This document shows positions 1-8,127 of a DNA stretch of 53,997 bases, piece by piece. The position numbers and the translations under genes are program-made. The stretch covers positions 1 through 53,997 of the forward strand of contig JAEWTL010000029.1 of NCBI GenBank assembly GCA_023459495.1, in the 5' to 3' direction. Under the pieces are notes generated by a model, which was not told the DNA's origin, searched no databases, and saw only the letters and a list, made by a program, of their open reading frames with translations. The stretch is from Bacillota bacterium. GTDB taxonomy: Bacteria > Bacillota > Clostridia > Christensenellales > SZUA-584. The stretch's first letter is position 1. Every line of letters begins with the position of its first letter.

Positions 1-44
1 TTTACTACTCGTTCTTTCAATTCATTGCTGTATTTCTTGTTCAT
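1..44 (-). CDS. IS3-family transposase OrfA-like, 5' end only
   Basis: Only the first 14 codons lie in the window; the gene runs off the left edge. Translation begins MNKKYSNELKERVV, which resembles the start of the helix-turn-helix OrfA subunit of IS3-type transposases. A strong Shine-Dalgarno (AAGGAGGG, complement of about 48-57) sits just before the ATG at 44. The rest of the element, including the catalytic OrfB, cannot be seen. So little protein is visible that a stand-alone Tnp_8-type HTH gene is also possible. Confidence 0.5.
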   Translation of the reverse strand, partial: MNKKYSNELKERVV

Positions 45-63
45 CGTTCCCTCCTTTCATTAC

Positions 64-100
64 AAAAGCCTATGATACGATATTGTACCATAGGCTTTTT
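64..100. terminator. Bidirectional terminator-like hairpin
   Basis: A 15-bp stem (64-78 with 85-99, one mismatch) closes a 6-nt loop. It is preceded by AAAA and followed by TTTTT, so it could end transcription from either side. It lies between the transposase-like gene and the end of parB, in the 5' flank of the former. Confidence 0.55.
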
Positions 101-158
101 ACTGTCCGTTTATAGTGTAACACTACAGTCGGGCATTTTTTAGTTTAATGATGATATA

Positions 159-237
159 GAAAATGCCGACAGGCATTTTCCGTGGGTTTCCAAAGGGACA
201 ACGTCCCTTTGGCGGGAGCGCGAGGGCAGCGCCCTCG
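159..237. repeat. Palindromic repeat cluster A (three hairpins)
   Basis: Three perfect hairpins follow one another: GAAAATGCC/GGCATTTTC (159-167, 172-180), CCAAAGGGAC/GTCCCTTTGG (190-199, 203-212) and CGAGGGC/GCCCTCG (221-227, 231-237). The second and third, with their linker, recur in inverted orientation at 48058-48103, and the third recurs at 676-694 of the 26 kb cluster (26676-26694). The cluster fills the space downstream of parB and may also end its transcript. Confidence 0.75.
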
Positions 238-246
238 TAACACAAA

Positions 247-1095
247 CTATTTGCTTGTCATCAAAAAATCGTACAGGCTCTGAAGCTGGTCCGCGTTGTA
301 GTAGGAAAGCACGATCTTGCCGCGTTTCAGGTCGCCTACGATCTCCACGCGCGTGCCGAGCGCGGAAGTCAGCGCGCCCTGCGCCTGTTCGATCTCCGGC
401 GCATTCTTCTTCTTTGATTTGGGCTCGGGCCGTTTGTCCGTAGCCGCCGCAGCCATCGCCTCGGTTGCGCGAACCGAAAGCCCCTGTGCCACAATGCGCC
501 GCGCCATCGCGATCTTCTCCTGGTCGTTCTTCAAGGTTACCAGACAGCGCGCGTGTCCGCCCGAGAGCTCACCGGAAATTACGAGGTCGCGCACCTCTTC
601 GGGCAGGGACAGCAGCCTCAGTGTATTTGCGACCGCGCTGCGCGATTTGCCAAGACGACCGGAAAGCACGTCCTGCGTTAAGCTGTGCTCGTCCATCAAA
701 AGGCGCATCGCCTGCGCTTCTTCAATGGGGTTCAGGTCTTCGCGCTGCAGATTCTCGACGAGCGAAACCTCCATGAATTCCTGCTCGGAGTAGTCCTTGA
801 TGACGATTGGAACCTCGGTTAAGCCCGCCAGCCGTGCTGCGCGGTAACGGCGTTCGCCCGCAATGATGATGAAGCGGTCGCCAATGCGCTGCACGATGAT
901 GGGCTGTACGATGCCGTAGGTCTTGATGGACTGCGCAAGCTCCGCGAGCTTATCCTCATCAAAATGTTTACGGGGCTGCTGCAGGTTCGTGTCGAGTTCG
1001 TTGACGTCGACTTCAAGTACGGCGCTGCGGTCCACGCCGGACTCATCCCCGATGAGCGCGTTCAGTCCACGCCCCAGCCGCTGCTGCTGCTTCAT
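247..1095 (-). CDS. parB: Chromosome-partitioning protein ParB (Spo0J)
   Basis: ParB is a CTP-dependent DNA clamp that loads at parS sites near the origin, spreads along DNA, and works with ParA and SMC to segregate new origins. The 282-residue length is normal. Visible parts are the N-terminal ParA-contact stretch, the GERRYR box at 80-85 (CTP binding), ENLQRE at 114-119, a helix-turn-helix at about 138-161 for parS, and a short C-terminal dimerisation domain after about 235. The ATG overlaps the parA stop codon by 4 nt (ATGA), so the two are translationally coupled. I did not see a parS-like 16-mer (TGTTTCACGTGAAACA) in the window. Confidence 0.96.
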   Translation of the reverse strand: MKQQQRLGRGLNALIGDESGVDRSAVLEVDVNELDTNLQQPRKHFDEDKLAELAQSIKTYGIVQPIIVQRIGDRFIIIAGERRYRAARLAGLTEVPIVIKDYSEQEFMEVSLVENLQREDLNPIEEAQAMRLLMDEHSLTQDVLSGRLGKSRSAVANTLRLLSLPEEVRDLVISGELSGGHARCLVTLKNDQEKIAMARRIVAQGLSVRATEAMAAAATDKRPEPKSKKKNAPEIEQAQGALTSALGTRVEIVGDLKRGKIVLSYYNADQLQSLYDFLMTSK

Positions 1096-1868
1096 TGTAC
1101 ATCACCCCCATTGCTTTCGATCACTTCAGCAGCCAGCTCGCTATAGCACTGGCTGCCAAGGCAGTTTGCGTCGTAACGGATGACCGGCAGGCCGAAGCTG
1201 GGCGCTTCGCCGAGCCGGACGTTGCGCGGAATGATGGTGCGGTACACCTTGTTGCGGAAATACTTTTTAACCTCTTCGACGACCTGTATGGAAAGGTTCG
1301 TGCGGCCGTCAAACATCGTCAGCACCACGCCCTCCACCTCGAGCGCGGGGTTCAGGTTCGTTTTGACGAGTTTGATCGTGTTGATGAGCTGGGAGAGTCC
1401 TTCCAATGCAAAGTACTCGCATTGGATCGGCACGAGTATCTTGTCAGAGGCAGTTAGTGCGTTGATCGTAATAAGTCCGAGCGACGGCGGACAGTCCATG
1501 AAAATGAAGTCGTAGTCGTCACGGATGCTCTTGAGCGCGTTTTTCAGAATGTGCTCGCGCGCCATACGGGAGACCATCTCGATTTCCGCGCCCACGAGGT
1601 CGATGTTGGCAGGGATAATGTCGAGCGTATCAATCATGGTTTTCTGCGCGGCCTTGCGCGCGTCCATACCGCTGATGATGACATCATATATGGAGCTTTT
1701 CAGCGTACGCTTGTCGATGCCGAAACCGCTCGTGGAGTTTCCCTGCGGGTCCGCGTCGATCAACAGCACCTTCTTGCCTTTCTCCGCAATACAGGCGCTC
1801 AAGTTGACTGCTGTGGTGGTTTTGCCAACGCCGCCCTTCTGATTGGCGATAGCGATAATCTTGGCCAT
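1092..1868 (-). CDS. parA: Chromosome-partitioning ATPase ParA (Soj)
   Basis: ParA-type Walker ATPase that binds DNA non-specifically in the ATP state and, stimulated by ParB, drives origin segregation; in Bacillota it also tunes DnaA activity. The deviant Walker A KGGVGKTTT is at residues 11-19 and the DADPQGN switch follows at about 40. The chosen start (MAKIIAIANQKGG, 1868) has GGAGGG 4-5 nt upstream; an in-frame ATG five codons earlier lies on that Shine-Dalgarno and is less likely. Length 258 residues, usual for Soj. First gene of parA-parB; a TATAAT -10 lies at 1896-1901. Confidence 0.96.
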   Translation of the reverse strand: MAKIIAIANQKGGVGKTTTAVNLSACIAEKGKKVLLIDADPQGNSTSGFGIDKRTLKSSIYDVIISGMDARKAAQKTMIDTLDIIPANIDLVGAEIEMVSRMAREHILKNALKSIRDDYDFIFMDCPPSLGLITINALTASDKILVPIQCEYFALEGLSQLINTIKLVKTNLNPALEVEGVVLTMFDGRTNLSIQVVEEVKKYFRNKVYRTIIPRNVRLGEAPSFGLPVIRYDANCLGSQCYSELAAEVIESNGGDVQ

Positions 1869-1895
1869 GGCACCCTCCATCAATTATTCGGTTAC

Positions 1896-1901
1896 ATTAT
1901 A
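1896..1901 (-). promoter_or_regulatory. -10 element of the parAB promoter
   Basis: The minus strand reads TATAAT here, 27 nt before the parA ATG. The matching -35 position holds TTCCAA (only weakly consensus), so the promoter is recognised mainly by its perfect -10 box. Confidence 0.5.
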
Positions 1902-1982
1902 AAGCAAAGTATATATTTTTGGAAGAACCATTCAGAAAGTGTTTAAAATTTTGAAATTCACAGAAAATTAAAGGTGAGTTCC

Positions 1983-2012
1983 TTGCACCGTCTTTACGGC
2001 ACGTGCTATATT
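1983..2012 (+). promoter_or_regulatory. Promoter of the SGNH hydrolase gene
   Basis: TTGCAC (1983-1988), an 18-bp spacer and TATATT (2007-2012) with an extended TG one base upstream. Transcription would begin near 2019, which rules out the longer reading frame that opens at 2003 and supports the ATG at 2084. Confidence 0.65.
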
Positions 2013-2083
2013 TTAAAAAAGGACGGACGCGGACGCCATTGAAAAGCGCGCCGCAGGCAAGCCTCAACCACCGGGAGGACATC

Positions 2084-2812
2084 ATGAACAAAAAGATACT
2101 GGTCGTGGGCGATTCGCTCTGCAAGGGCGTGGTGCTCGACGAGGAAAAGAAAAAGTACACGCTGCTCAAGGACAGCTTCATCAACCTGCTTTCCGCGCAT
2201 CTCGATGCGGAGTTCATCAACGCATCGCATTTCGGCGCGACAGTGCAGCAGGGCCAGAAGCTGCTTGAGACCAAGCTGGAAAAGGTCGATCCGGATATCG
2301 TGGTCATCGAGTTCGGCGGAAACGACTGCGACTTCGCCTGGGACGAGATCGCGCTTGACCCGTCGCTGGACCACATCCCCAAAACTCCCCTCGATGAGTT
2401 TGAGCGCCGCATCACCGCCATGGTGGACCTCGTGCAGCAGCACGGTAAAAAGGTGGTGCTCACCACGCTGCCTCCCCTCTATGCCGACAGTTATTTTAAA
2501 TGGTTCACGAACTGCGACCAGGAGAAGGGCTTCCGGATTTTAAAGTGGCTGAAAGACGTGTGGCACATCTACTGGTGGCAGGAGCGTTACTCCAATTGTC
2601 TGGAGTACCTGTCCCGCCGCAAAGGGATCGGCTGCATCGACGTGCGGCGTGAGTTTTTGAAGCAGAAGGACTTTGAGCGCTTCGTATGCTCCGACGGCAT
2701 CCATCCCAATTCGGACGGCCATCGTCTGATCTTTGAAGCGGTGCTCGATTTTATCCGCGAGCAGGCGGCTTATTTGCTGCCCCCGCAGGAAGCAGTCCCC
2801 TCCTTTGCTTAA
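2084..2812 (+). CDS. SGNH/GDSL-type hydrolase
   Basis: A 242-residue cytoplasmic esterase or lipase-like protein of the SGNH superfamily. The catalytic serine is S11 in GDSLCKG, block III is GGND at 78-81 (oxyanion N80), and the Asp/His pair is D204 and H207 in SDGIHP. No signal peptide is present. The start is fixed by GGGAGG 5 nt upstream of ATG 2084 and by a promoter overlapping the longer frame. It stands alone between parAB (divergent) and a terminator at 2827. The substrate is unknown; carbohydrate esterase or lysophospholipase-like activity is possible. Tryptophan and aromatic residues at 138-166 form a family-variable insert. Confidence 0.85.
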   Translation: MNKKILVVGDSLCKGVVLDEEKKKYTLLKDSFINLLSAHLDAEFINASHFGATVQQGQKLLETKLEKVDPDIVVIEFGGNDCDFAWDEIALDPSLDHIPKTPLDEFERRITAMVDLVQQHGKKVVLTTLPPLYADSYFKWFTNCDQEKGFRILKWLKDVWHIYWWQERYSNCLEYLSRRKGIGCIDVRREFLKQKDFERFVCSDGIHPNSDGHRLIFEAVLDFIREQAAYLLPPQEAVPSFA

Positions 2813-2826
2813 CCGGATATAACAGA

Positions 2827-2861
2827 AGAGGTGCGATCCAAACGGACCGCACCTCTTTTTT
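2827..2861 (+). terminator. Rho-independent terminator
   Basis: A 13-bp stem (2827-2839 with 2844-2856, one mismatch), AAAC loop and a run of T at 2856-2861, just after the SGNH hydrolase. It also lies at the end of the convergent propeller gene. Confidence 0.9.
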
Positions 2862-2873
2862 AGTGCCGTGAGC

Positions 2874-4148
2874 TTACGGCACTACGATATGCATGATAAC
2901 ATTGGTCGGGCTGTCCAGTCCGTCGGTCACGTCGTACCAGACAACGTCCTTGCCGTTGGCGCTGGCGAGTATTGAGCGGGAGGTCGTGGACGAAAGCCGT
3001 CCGGTTGATTCGTCACCGAAGTAGTAGATATATACCGCCTGCTGATCCAGCGTGTAGACGAGGTATCCGTCGCCCACGTCATAGTTCAGTACGTCTGTCG
3101 CAATTACGACTGGGGCTGAATAAGTATTCCCGGTCTTCTTGCACATCATCAGATTCGTACCCGGTCCGCCGGTACCGTCGAGATAAACGATGTAATCGCC
3201 CTCAATCAGCGGATTGTATACGAAGGTGCCGGGCTTGAAGCGAATGGCCTGCTGGTCTCCGCCCTCTGTCAGCGGGATCACGGTGATCACCGCATCGGTG
3301 GACGAGGAGGAATGATCCTGCGATATCACGCGCTCTTCGCCGTCCGGCTGTACATAGACAATCCCGTCATCGCCGATATAGGCCCAGCTGTAGGAAAAAT
3401 AGGTGTTGGCAAACGTCTCAATCTCCGCAGCTTCCTGCGTTGTCATGTCATAGACATACAGCCTGTCCGTACCGTAGGTCGCGTTGCCGCTGGAATCCAC
3501 ACCCCGGCCGGTCTGCTGCATCCAGCAGACATAGTTGCCGGACAGCGAGACATAAGGCTTGCCATACAGATACTCCCGGATGGTAAACGTCTCGCCCGTG
3601 GTGCGGTCCACGCCGACGATCGCGCCGCCGGACTCGGATTTGCAGTCGAGGTAGACGATATATTTATCGTTCATCTTGGGCTCGAACAGGCTGTTGTACT
3701 TCTTCTCGATGCCTGACACTTCGGTTACAGAACCATCTGTAAGGTTATAGATTGCCAGCCTGTCGATTTCAGGAGCGTCCTCATACTTTGCGCCCGTGGA
3801 GAATATTACCTCGTTGCCGAATACGTACGGATCGTTGATATTTTTATATTCCTCAATGGTAAGCTCGGTTGCGCCATCCGACATATCCTCTCTGGCCATT
3901 GGCGTGGGAATGGGGGTGGCCGTAGCGGAATTGGTGGCTGTGGCTGTCGGGTCCGGTCCGCCGCCAAACAACGGCACGATGACGAATATGACAACCAGCA
4001 CAAGCGCAGCCACGCCAAGCACGCCGCCGCCGATTAAAATGATCGGCCTCCAGTTGATGTTCAGGTTTGACAGGCCGCGGCCCCGTTTGCTGCTGCGGCG
4101 TCGGCTTAAGCTGCTCCTTCTGCGGTGTCTGCTGATCTTTGATATCAC
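2874..4148 (-). CDS. Membrane-anchored beta-propeller protein, function unknown
   Basis: A 424-residue protein with a strongly basic, Arg/Ser-rich cytoplasmic tail (1-33), one membrane segment at about 35-59, a Pro/Thr-rich linker (65-83), and an extracellular region of repeated strands with DGxVxY/GDYIVYLD-like units, suggesting a TolB- or DUF5050-like beta-propeller. No catalytic motif is evident. The start is GTG at 4148, with AAGGAG 6-7 nt upstream. It is transcribed alone, downstream of and co-oriented with the alpha/beta hydrolase. A scaffold or sensor role at the cell surface is plausible but unproven. Confidence 0.7.
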   Translation of the reverse strand: MISKISRHRRRSSLSRRRSSKRGRGLSNLNINWRPIILIGGGVLGVAALVLVVIFVIVPLFGGGPDPTATATNSATATPIPTPMAREDMSDGATELTIEEYKNINDPYVFGNEVIFSTGAKYEDAPEIDRLAIYNLTDGSVTEVSGIEKKYNSLFEPKMNDKYIVYLDCKSESGGAIVGVDRTTGETFTIREYLYGKPYVSLSGNYVCWMQQTGRGVDSSGNATYGTDRLYVYDMTTQEAAEIETFANTYFSYSWAYIGDDGIVYVQPDGEERVISQDHSSSSTDAVITVIPLTEGGDQQAIRFKPGTFVYNPLIEGDYIVYLDGTGGPGTNLMMCKKTGNTYSAPVVIATDVLNYDVGDGYLVYTLDQQAVYIYYFGDESTGRLSSTTSRSILASANGKDVVWYDVTDGLDSPTNVIMHIVVP

Positions 4149-4212
4149 GATAATCTCCTTCCGGCGATGATCCTACCTGCCATTATAGTAAAAAAAACGA
4201 TATTGTACAACC

Positions 4213-5142
4213 TCAGATGCTGCGCATGCGTCCATACCCCACGTTTGCGGGGTTCTGGAAGAAGGAAAGTACTTCGGTATTGAACTTGGCACACTTCTCC
4301 TCATGCACAAAGTGTCCGCAGTTGCGCATGCGGATATGGTTGGCTCCCGGTATGTTTACAGCGTATACGCGCACCATTTCATCGGGATGCATCCGGTCCT
4401 CCAGACCAGAGAATACGAGCACCGGCTGCGTGATACTCTTGAGCAGTGAACGCGGGTATGCGTCATCATGGTGCAGCAGCGTCATCACGAGCGTCTCGCG
4501 CACATCGGCGCTGCGATAGGGCTGTGCGTATCCGGCTGCGACAGCGTCCGTCAGCTTGGTTGCGTCGAAGTACATGCCGTGCAGCAGGTTCTTCATGGAG
4601 CTCTCGCTGACCAGCAGCGGGAAGAGCCTGTGCCCGACCCAGGTGGTAAGCGCCCGGACTGCAAAAGGATAATGCTCATTGGGGCCGCCCGGCGAAATAA
4701 GCGCCAAGCGGGAAACCCTTTCAGGGTGCTCAGCCGCCAGACACACGGCGGAAAGGCAGCCCGTCGAAAACGCGGCGATGCACACCTTACCTAAGCCCAG
4801 CTTGTCCATAAACGTACGAAGAATCAGCGCCTGTTCCTCTACCGTATAGTAGATGTTGGGATGGCTGCTGTAGCCAAAGCCCGCAAGATCTGGGGCGACA
4901 ACACGGAATCCGTTTTTCGCGAAAAACGCGATATTGTTCCGCCACGTATACAGCGATTGGCCGATGCCGTGAATCAGCAGCAGCGGGGTGCCTTCGCCTT
5001 CGTCAACATAATGAATGCGCGCATCAAAAGAAATGGTCTCTGTCCCCATTTCCACGTCGCCCGTAATTTCGAAAGAAATATCCGCAAATGCCCCGATGTG
5101 CTCGTTGTTTTCAAATGGCTTTTGCGGTCTGGATATTTTCAC
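4213..5142 (-). CDS. Alpha/beta-fold hydrolase
   Basis: A soluble 309-residue serine hydrolase. HGIG (58-61) forms the oxyanion region; the nucleophile S126 is in AFSTG, where the usual first Gly of GxSxG is Ala; the acid is probably D249 (GLEDRMHP) and the base H277 (CGHFVHEE). A promoter at 5198-5226 (TTGCCA-17-TATAGT) lies inside the longer open frame, so translation must begin after it. GTG 5142 has GGGGGAG nine nt upstream; ATG 5151 would touch that Shine-Dalgarno and is the alternative (312 residues). Substrate unknown; epoxide hydrolase, haloalkane or C-C hydrolase-like activities all fit the fold. Confidence 0.82.
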   Translation of the reverse strand: MKISRPQKPFENNEHIGAFADISFEITGDVEMGTETISFDARIHYVDEGEGTPLLLIHGIGQSLYTWRNNIAFFAKNGFRVVAPDLAGFGYSSHPNIYYTVEEQALILRTFMDKLGLGKVCIAAFSTGCLSAVCLAAEHPERVSRLALISPGGPNEHYPFAVRALTTWVGHRLFPLLVSESSMKNLLHGMYFDATKLTDAVAAGYAQPYRSADVRETLVMTLLHHDDAYPRSLLKSITQPVLVFSGLEDRMHPDEMVRVYAVNIPGANHIRMRNCGHFVHEEKCAKFNTEVLSFFQNPANVGYGRMRSI

Positions 5143-5197
5143 GCTGCCCATCTCCCCCAAACCCGATGTAAGCAGGTCTATACGATGTTGCGATATC

Positions 5198-5226
5198 ACT
5201 ATACTACGCTTTGCCCCGGTTGGCAA
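5198..5226 (-). promoter_or_regulatory. Promoter of the alpha/beta hydrolase
   Basis: On the minus strand: TTGCCA (5221-5226), 17-bp spacer, TATAGT (5198-5203). This position decides the start of the downstream gene. Confidence 0.7.
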
Positions 5227-5260
5227 GCGCTCCATTCATGATTCCGCAATAGTTGTAATG

Positions 5261-6655
5261 TTATGGTAATATATTGTGATTTTGTTGAATCCGTCTCAGC
5301 AGCAGGTCCCGCCGGTTGAGTGATGGATTGGACACGCAATCACTGTGCAGCGCTTCCAAAACCCTTCCCACAGCCGGAGAAGGCTTAAGATTGAGCTCGC
5401 GCATCACGTCCTCGCCCGTCACTTCCAGCTCGCCTATGCTCCACGGTACCTTCTGGTCAACCATGCGATCCAGTTCCTTCTGCCAGCGATCCGCCGATTC
5501 CACCGCGCCGGTGATACGGCCCGAGCCGATGAAGTCCGCGCGCCGGACTGCGATGAGGCGCTCAAAGTTCTCCCGTCCGAGCTTCACAGCGCGCCGACGG
5601 ATCGTCATGGGCTTGGCTTTGCCCTCCAGATCGAACATGTGCCAGCGGATGAGCGGCAGCACCTCGCCGATCGTCGCATTGTCGAACCGCAGCGTGGTCA
5701 GCGCTTCGCGCGCGATTTCCTCTCCGATGATCTCATGCCCAAGCATGTCGCCCTGCTTCTCAACGGTGCGCGGTTTGCCCACGTCGTGCAGCAGCGCAGC
5801 AAGCCGTACGGATAGTATGGGCGTCGCTGCGCCGCATGCGTGGATGTTATGCCATAACACGTCGTATTTGTGATACTGCTCCTTTTGCTTAACGCCCGCT
5901 CCCTCACACAGCGCGGGCAGCACAAACGGCAGCGCACCTGCCTCCATCAGCAGCGAAAGGCCGTGGACGTGCGCGTCCGCACCCGCGATGGAAGGATACT
6001 TGGTATCCGCAAGCAGTATCTTTTTCAGTTCATCGCGTTTGCGCTCCGCCGATATGTCCGCTAACACCGAAACGCGGCGCTGCGCGCACGCAATCAGCTC
6101 CGGCGCGACGCTGAACCCCAGCTCCGCGGCAAAGCGTGCCATGCGCATGATGCGCAGACCGTCGTCTCGGATGGTGATATCCGGATCCGCCGCCGCAGCA
6201 CGCAGCACTCTGCCGCGGGTATCTTCCATACCACTGCCCGTGGGGTCGATATATCGCTCCATGCCGATTTCGATATACATGGCGTTAGCGGTGAAATCGC
6301 GCCGCCGTGCATCCTGTTCGATGTCGTCTGTAAAAGCGACGCGGCTGGGACGGTGCTGTCCGCCCTCGGGGTAAACGTCGCTGCGGAAAGTGGTGTGCTC
6401 AAAAATGTATCGCTGGCCGTCCATGCGCAGGTGCAGTTCCACGGTGCCCAGCTCCGCGGCTTTGGGCACGATCGTCAGCCCAGCGGCGCGCGCGATATCC
6501 ATGGCTTCATCCGGCGTGGCAGCGGAGCATACGTCCACATCCCCACCCGATATGCCAATGATGGAATTGCGTACAAAACCGCCCACAAGGTACAGCTTTA
6601 CCCCATGGGCGGCAAAAATATCTGATAATTGCGGGATGCCCTCTGGCAGCTTCAC
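5261..6655 (-). CDS. cca: CCA tRNA nucleotidyltransferase with HD domain
   Basis: Class II nucleotidyltransferase of the bacterial CCA-adding/poly(A) polymerase family, which adds or repairs the tRNA 3' CCA end. The head domain has LVGGFVRN (23-30) and the metal-binding pair D39/D41; RRDFTANAM at 118-126 and RIMRMARFAAELGF at 168-181 are the family's next motifs. A C-terminal HD domain (LLHDVGKP, H290-D291) suggests added phosphohydrolase activity. Length 464. Start is GTG 6655 overlapping the dapF stop (GTGA), with GGAG 8 nt upstream; a longer frame inside dapF was not used. Second gene of the dapF-cca operon. CCA-adding versus A-adding specificity cannot be told by eye. Confidence 0.93.
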   Translation of the reverse strand: MKLPEGIPQLSDIFAAHGVKLYLVGGFVRNSIIGISGGDVDVCSAATPDEAMDIARAAGLTIVPKAAELGTVELHLRMDGQRYIFEHTTFRSDVYPEGGQHRPSRVAFTDDIEQDARRRDFTANAMYIEIGMERYIDPTGSGMEDTRGRVLRAAAADPDITIRDDGLRIMRMARFAAELGFSVAPELIACAQRRVSVLADISAERKRDELKKILLADTKYPSIAGADAHVHGLSLLMEAGALPFVLPALCEGAGVKQKEQYHKYDVLWHNIHACGAATPILSVRLAALLHDVGKPRTVEKQGDMLGHEIIGEEIAREALTTLRFDNATIGEVLPLIRWHMFDLEGKAKPMTIRRRAVKLGRENFERLIAVRRADFIGSGRITGAVESADRWQKELDRMVDQKVPWSIGELEVTGEDVMRELNLKPSPAVGRVLEALHSDCVSNPSLNRRDLLLRRIQQNHNILP

Positions 6656-7476
6656 GTTAGCAGCTCCGCGCGGTACACGCGCTCTGCCGGGCCGGTCATC
6701 AGCACGCGCCCGTCCTCCAGGTATTCGATGACCAGTGCGCCTGCCTTCAGGTGTACTGTCGTTTTCCGGTTCACGAGCCCTTTGCGGTAAAGCGCCGCCA
6801 CGGTCGCGCACGAGCCGGTGCCACAGGCCATGGTCAGCGCCGCGCCTCGCTCCCATGTGAGCACGCGGACGTTGTCGCGGTCTATCACCTGTACGAAGTT
6901 GACATTGGTCTTGCGCGGATAAACCGGATGCTTTTCGATCGCCGAGCCGAGCTTCACCGCAGCCTCTTCGTCGATCGCGTCCACAAGCACAATCGTATGC
7001 GGCACGCCCATCAGCAGCGAGGTCACAGTCAGTTTTTGCCCCGCGACTTCGATTTCCACATCCGAAGCATCCCCTTCGCCCTGCATGGGAATGCTCAGCC
7101 GGTCAAATGAGGGCTGGCCCATGTCGACGCACACCCCGGTGACGATACCGTTCTGCACAGTGAGCTTCGGGCGCATCACGCCCGCCAGCGTCTCCACCGC
7201 CATGTCTTCCTTTTTTACTATGCCGCGCTCGTATACGTACTTGGCGAAGCAGCGGATCCCGTTGCCGCACATTTCCGCCTCGCTGCCGTCTGCGTTGATG
7301 ATGCGCATGCGCACGTCCGCCGTTTTTGAAGGCAGCACCAACAGGATGCCGTCCGCGCCCACGGACAGCCGCCGCTGACACAGCTTTCTTGCGGTTTCGT
7401 TCCAGTCGCGCTCCGAGCCGTCATCTTCGAATAATATAAAGTCGTTGCCGAGCCCGTGCACCTTTTCAAATTCCAT
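6652..7476 (-). CDS. dapF: Diaminopimelate epimerase
   Basis: DapF interconverts LL- and meso-diaminopimelate, a late step of lysine and peptidoglycan synthesis. The two catalytic cysteines are visible: C70 in AEMCGNGIRC and C218 in ACGTGSC. The N-terminus HGLGNDF is typical. GGGAGG lies 6 nt before ATG 7476; an ATG two codons upstream abuts the Shine-Dalgarno and is unlikely. Length 274, normal. First gene of the operon with cca, coupled by a 4-nt overlap; a consensus promoter lies at 7506-7534. Confidence 0.96.
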   Translation of the reverse strand: MEFEKVHGLGNDFILFEDDGSERDWNETARKLCQRRLSVGADGILLVLPSKTADVRMRIINADGSEAEMCGNGIRCFAKYVYERGIVKKEDMAVETLAGVMRPKLTVQNGIVTGVCVDMGQPSFDRLSIPMQGEGDASDVEIEVAGQKLTVTSLLMGVPHTIVLVDAIDEEAAVKLGSAIEKHPVYPRKTNVNFVQVIDRDNVRVLTWERGAALTMACGTGSCATVAALYRKGLVNRKTTVHLKAGALVIEYLEDGRVLMTGPAERVYRAELLT

Positions 7477-7505
7477 ACGCATCCTCCCGCGGTTTTGATG
7501 CCTTT

Positions 7506-7534
7506 ATTATACTTGCCCGGCGGCTTCGCTTCAA
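7506..7534 (-). promoter_or_regulatory. Promoter of dapF-cca
   Basis: On the minus strand: TTGAAG (7529-7534), 17-bp spacer, perfect TATAAT (7506-7511). Confidence 0.8.
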
Positions 7535-7599
7535 CCCGGGTCTCTTTTTTATTCCTTTAAAATATGCTATGATGGATGATCATAACGATGAGGTGCACA

Positions 7600-8127
7600 A
7601 TGGATATCAAGCTCCGGCGCATTGCGCCGACGGACGTCGAGGATATCGCGCGGCTGGCCAACGACCCGCTGATCGCGCGCATGACTGCCACGCTCCCCTA
7701 TCCTTATACGCGCGAGGACGCGCAACAATGGATCGACGAGATGCCGGATGAGCCCGATGAGCATGTGTTCGCCGTTTGCCTCGGGGACGAATTCATCGGA
7801 ATCATAGGATTGGTGTATAATCCGCAGCATAACCGCGCAGAACTGGGGTATTGGCTGGGCAGCGCATATTGGGGCAAAGGCTATGCCACTGCTGCGGCTG
7901 TGCTCGCAATCGACTACGCGTTTGAAACGCTGAACGTGCGCAAGGTATATGGTAATTGCTATGCCGTTAACCCAGGTTCCCGGCGCGTTTTGGAGAAAAG
8001 CGGGATGAAATTCGAAGGATGCCTGCAGCAGCATGCCGTGCGGCTCGGCGAAGTGCACGACCTGCTTTGCTTCGGGCTGCTGCGGGAAGAATATCTGGAA
8101 AGGAAACAGCAGCATGCGAATGGTTGA
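7600..8127 (+). CDS. GNAT-family N-acetyltransferase (RimJ/RimL-like)
   Basis: A 175-residue acetyl-CoA-dependent transferase. The acetyl-CoA loop is in WLGSAYWGKGYATAA (about 85-99), followed by the NVRKVYGNCYAVNPGSRRVLEKSGMK region typical of the RimJ/RimL group, which acetylates ribosomal proteins or small amines. Start ATG 7600 follows GAGGTG with a short 4-nt gap; an upstream in-frame ATG (7576) lies just after the likely -10 (TGC-TATGAT, 7565-7573) and lacks a ribosome site. Its 3' end overlaps the start of the phosphorylase gene by 14 nt, so the pair is one operon. Substrate not predictable. Confidence 0.88.
   Translation: MDIKLRRIAPTDVEDIARLANDPLIARMTATLPYPYTREDAQQWIDEMPDEPDEHVFAVCLGDEFIGIIGLVYNPQHNRAELGYWLGSAYWGKGYATAAAVLAIDYAFETLNVRKVYGNCYAVNPGSRRVLEKSGMKFEGCLQQHAVRLGEVHDLLCFGLLREEYLERKQQHANG

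Noticed and set aside
5143..5235. N-terminal extension of the alpha/beta hydrolase
   Set aside because: A consensus promoter (5198-5226) lies within it, so it cannot be translated from the main transcript.
6656..6856. N-terminal extension of the CCA enzyme inside dapF
   Set aside because: Arg/Gly-rich, not family sequence, overlaps dapF; GTG 6655 gives a normal protein.
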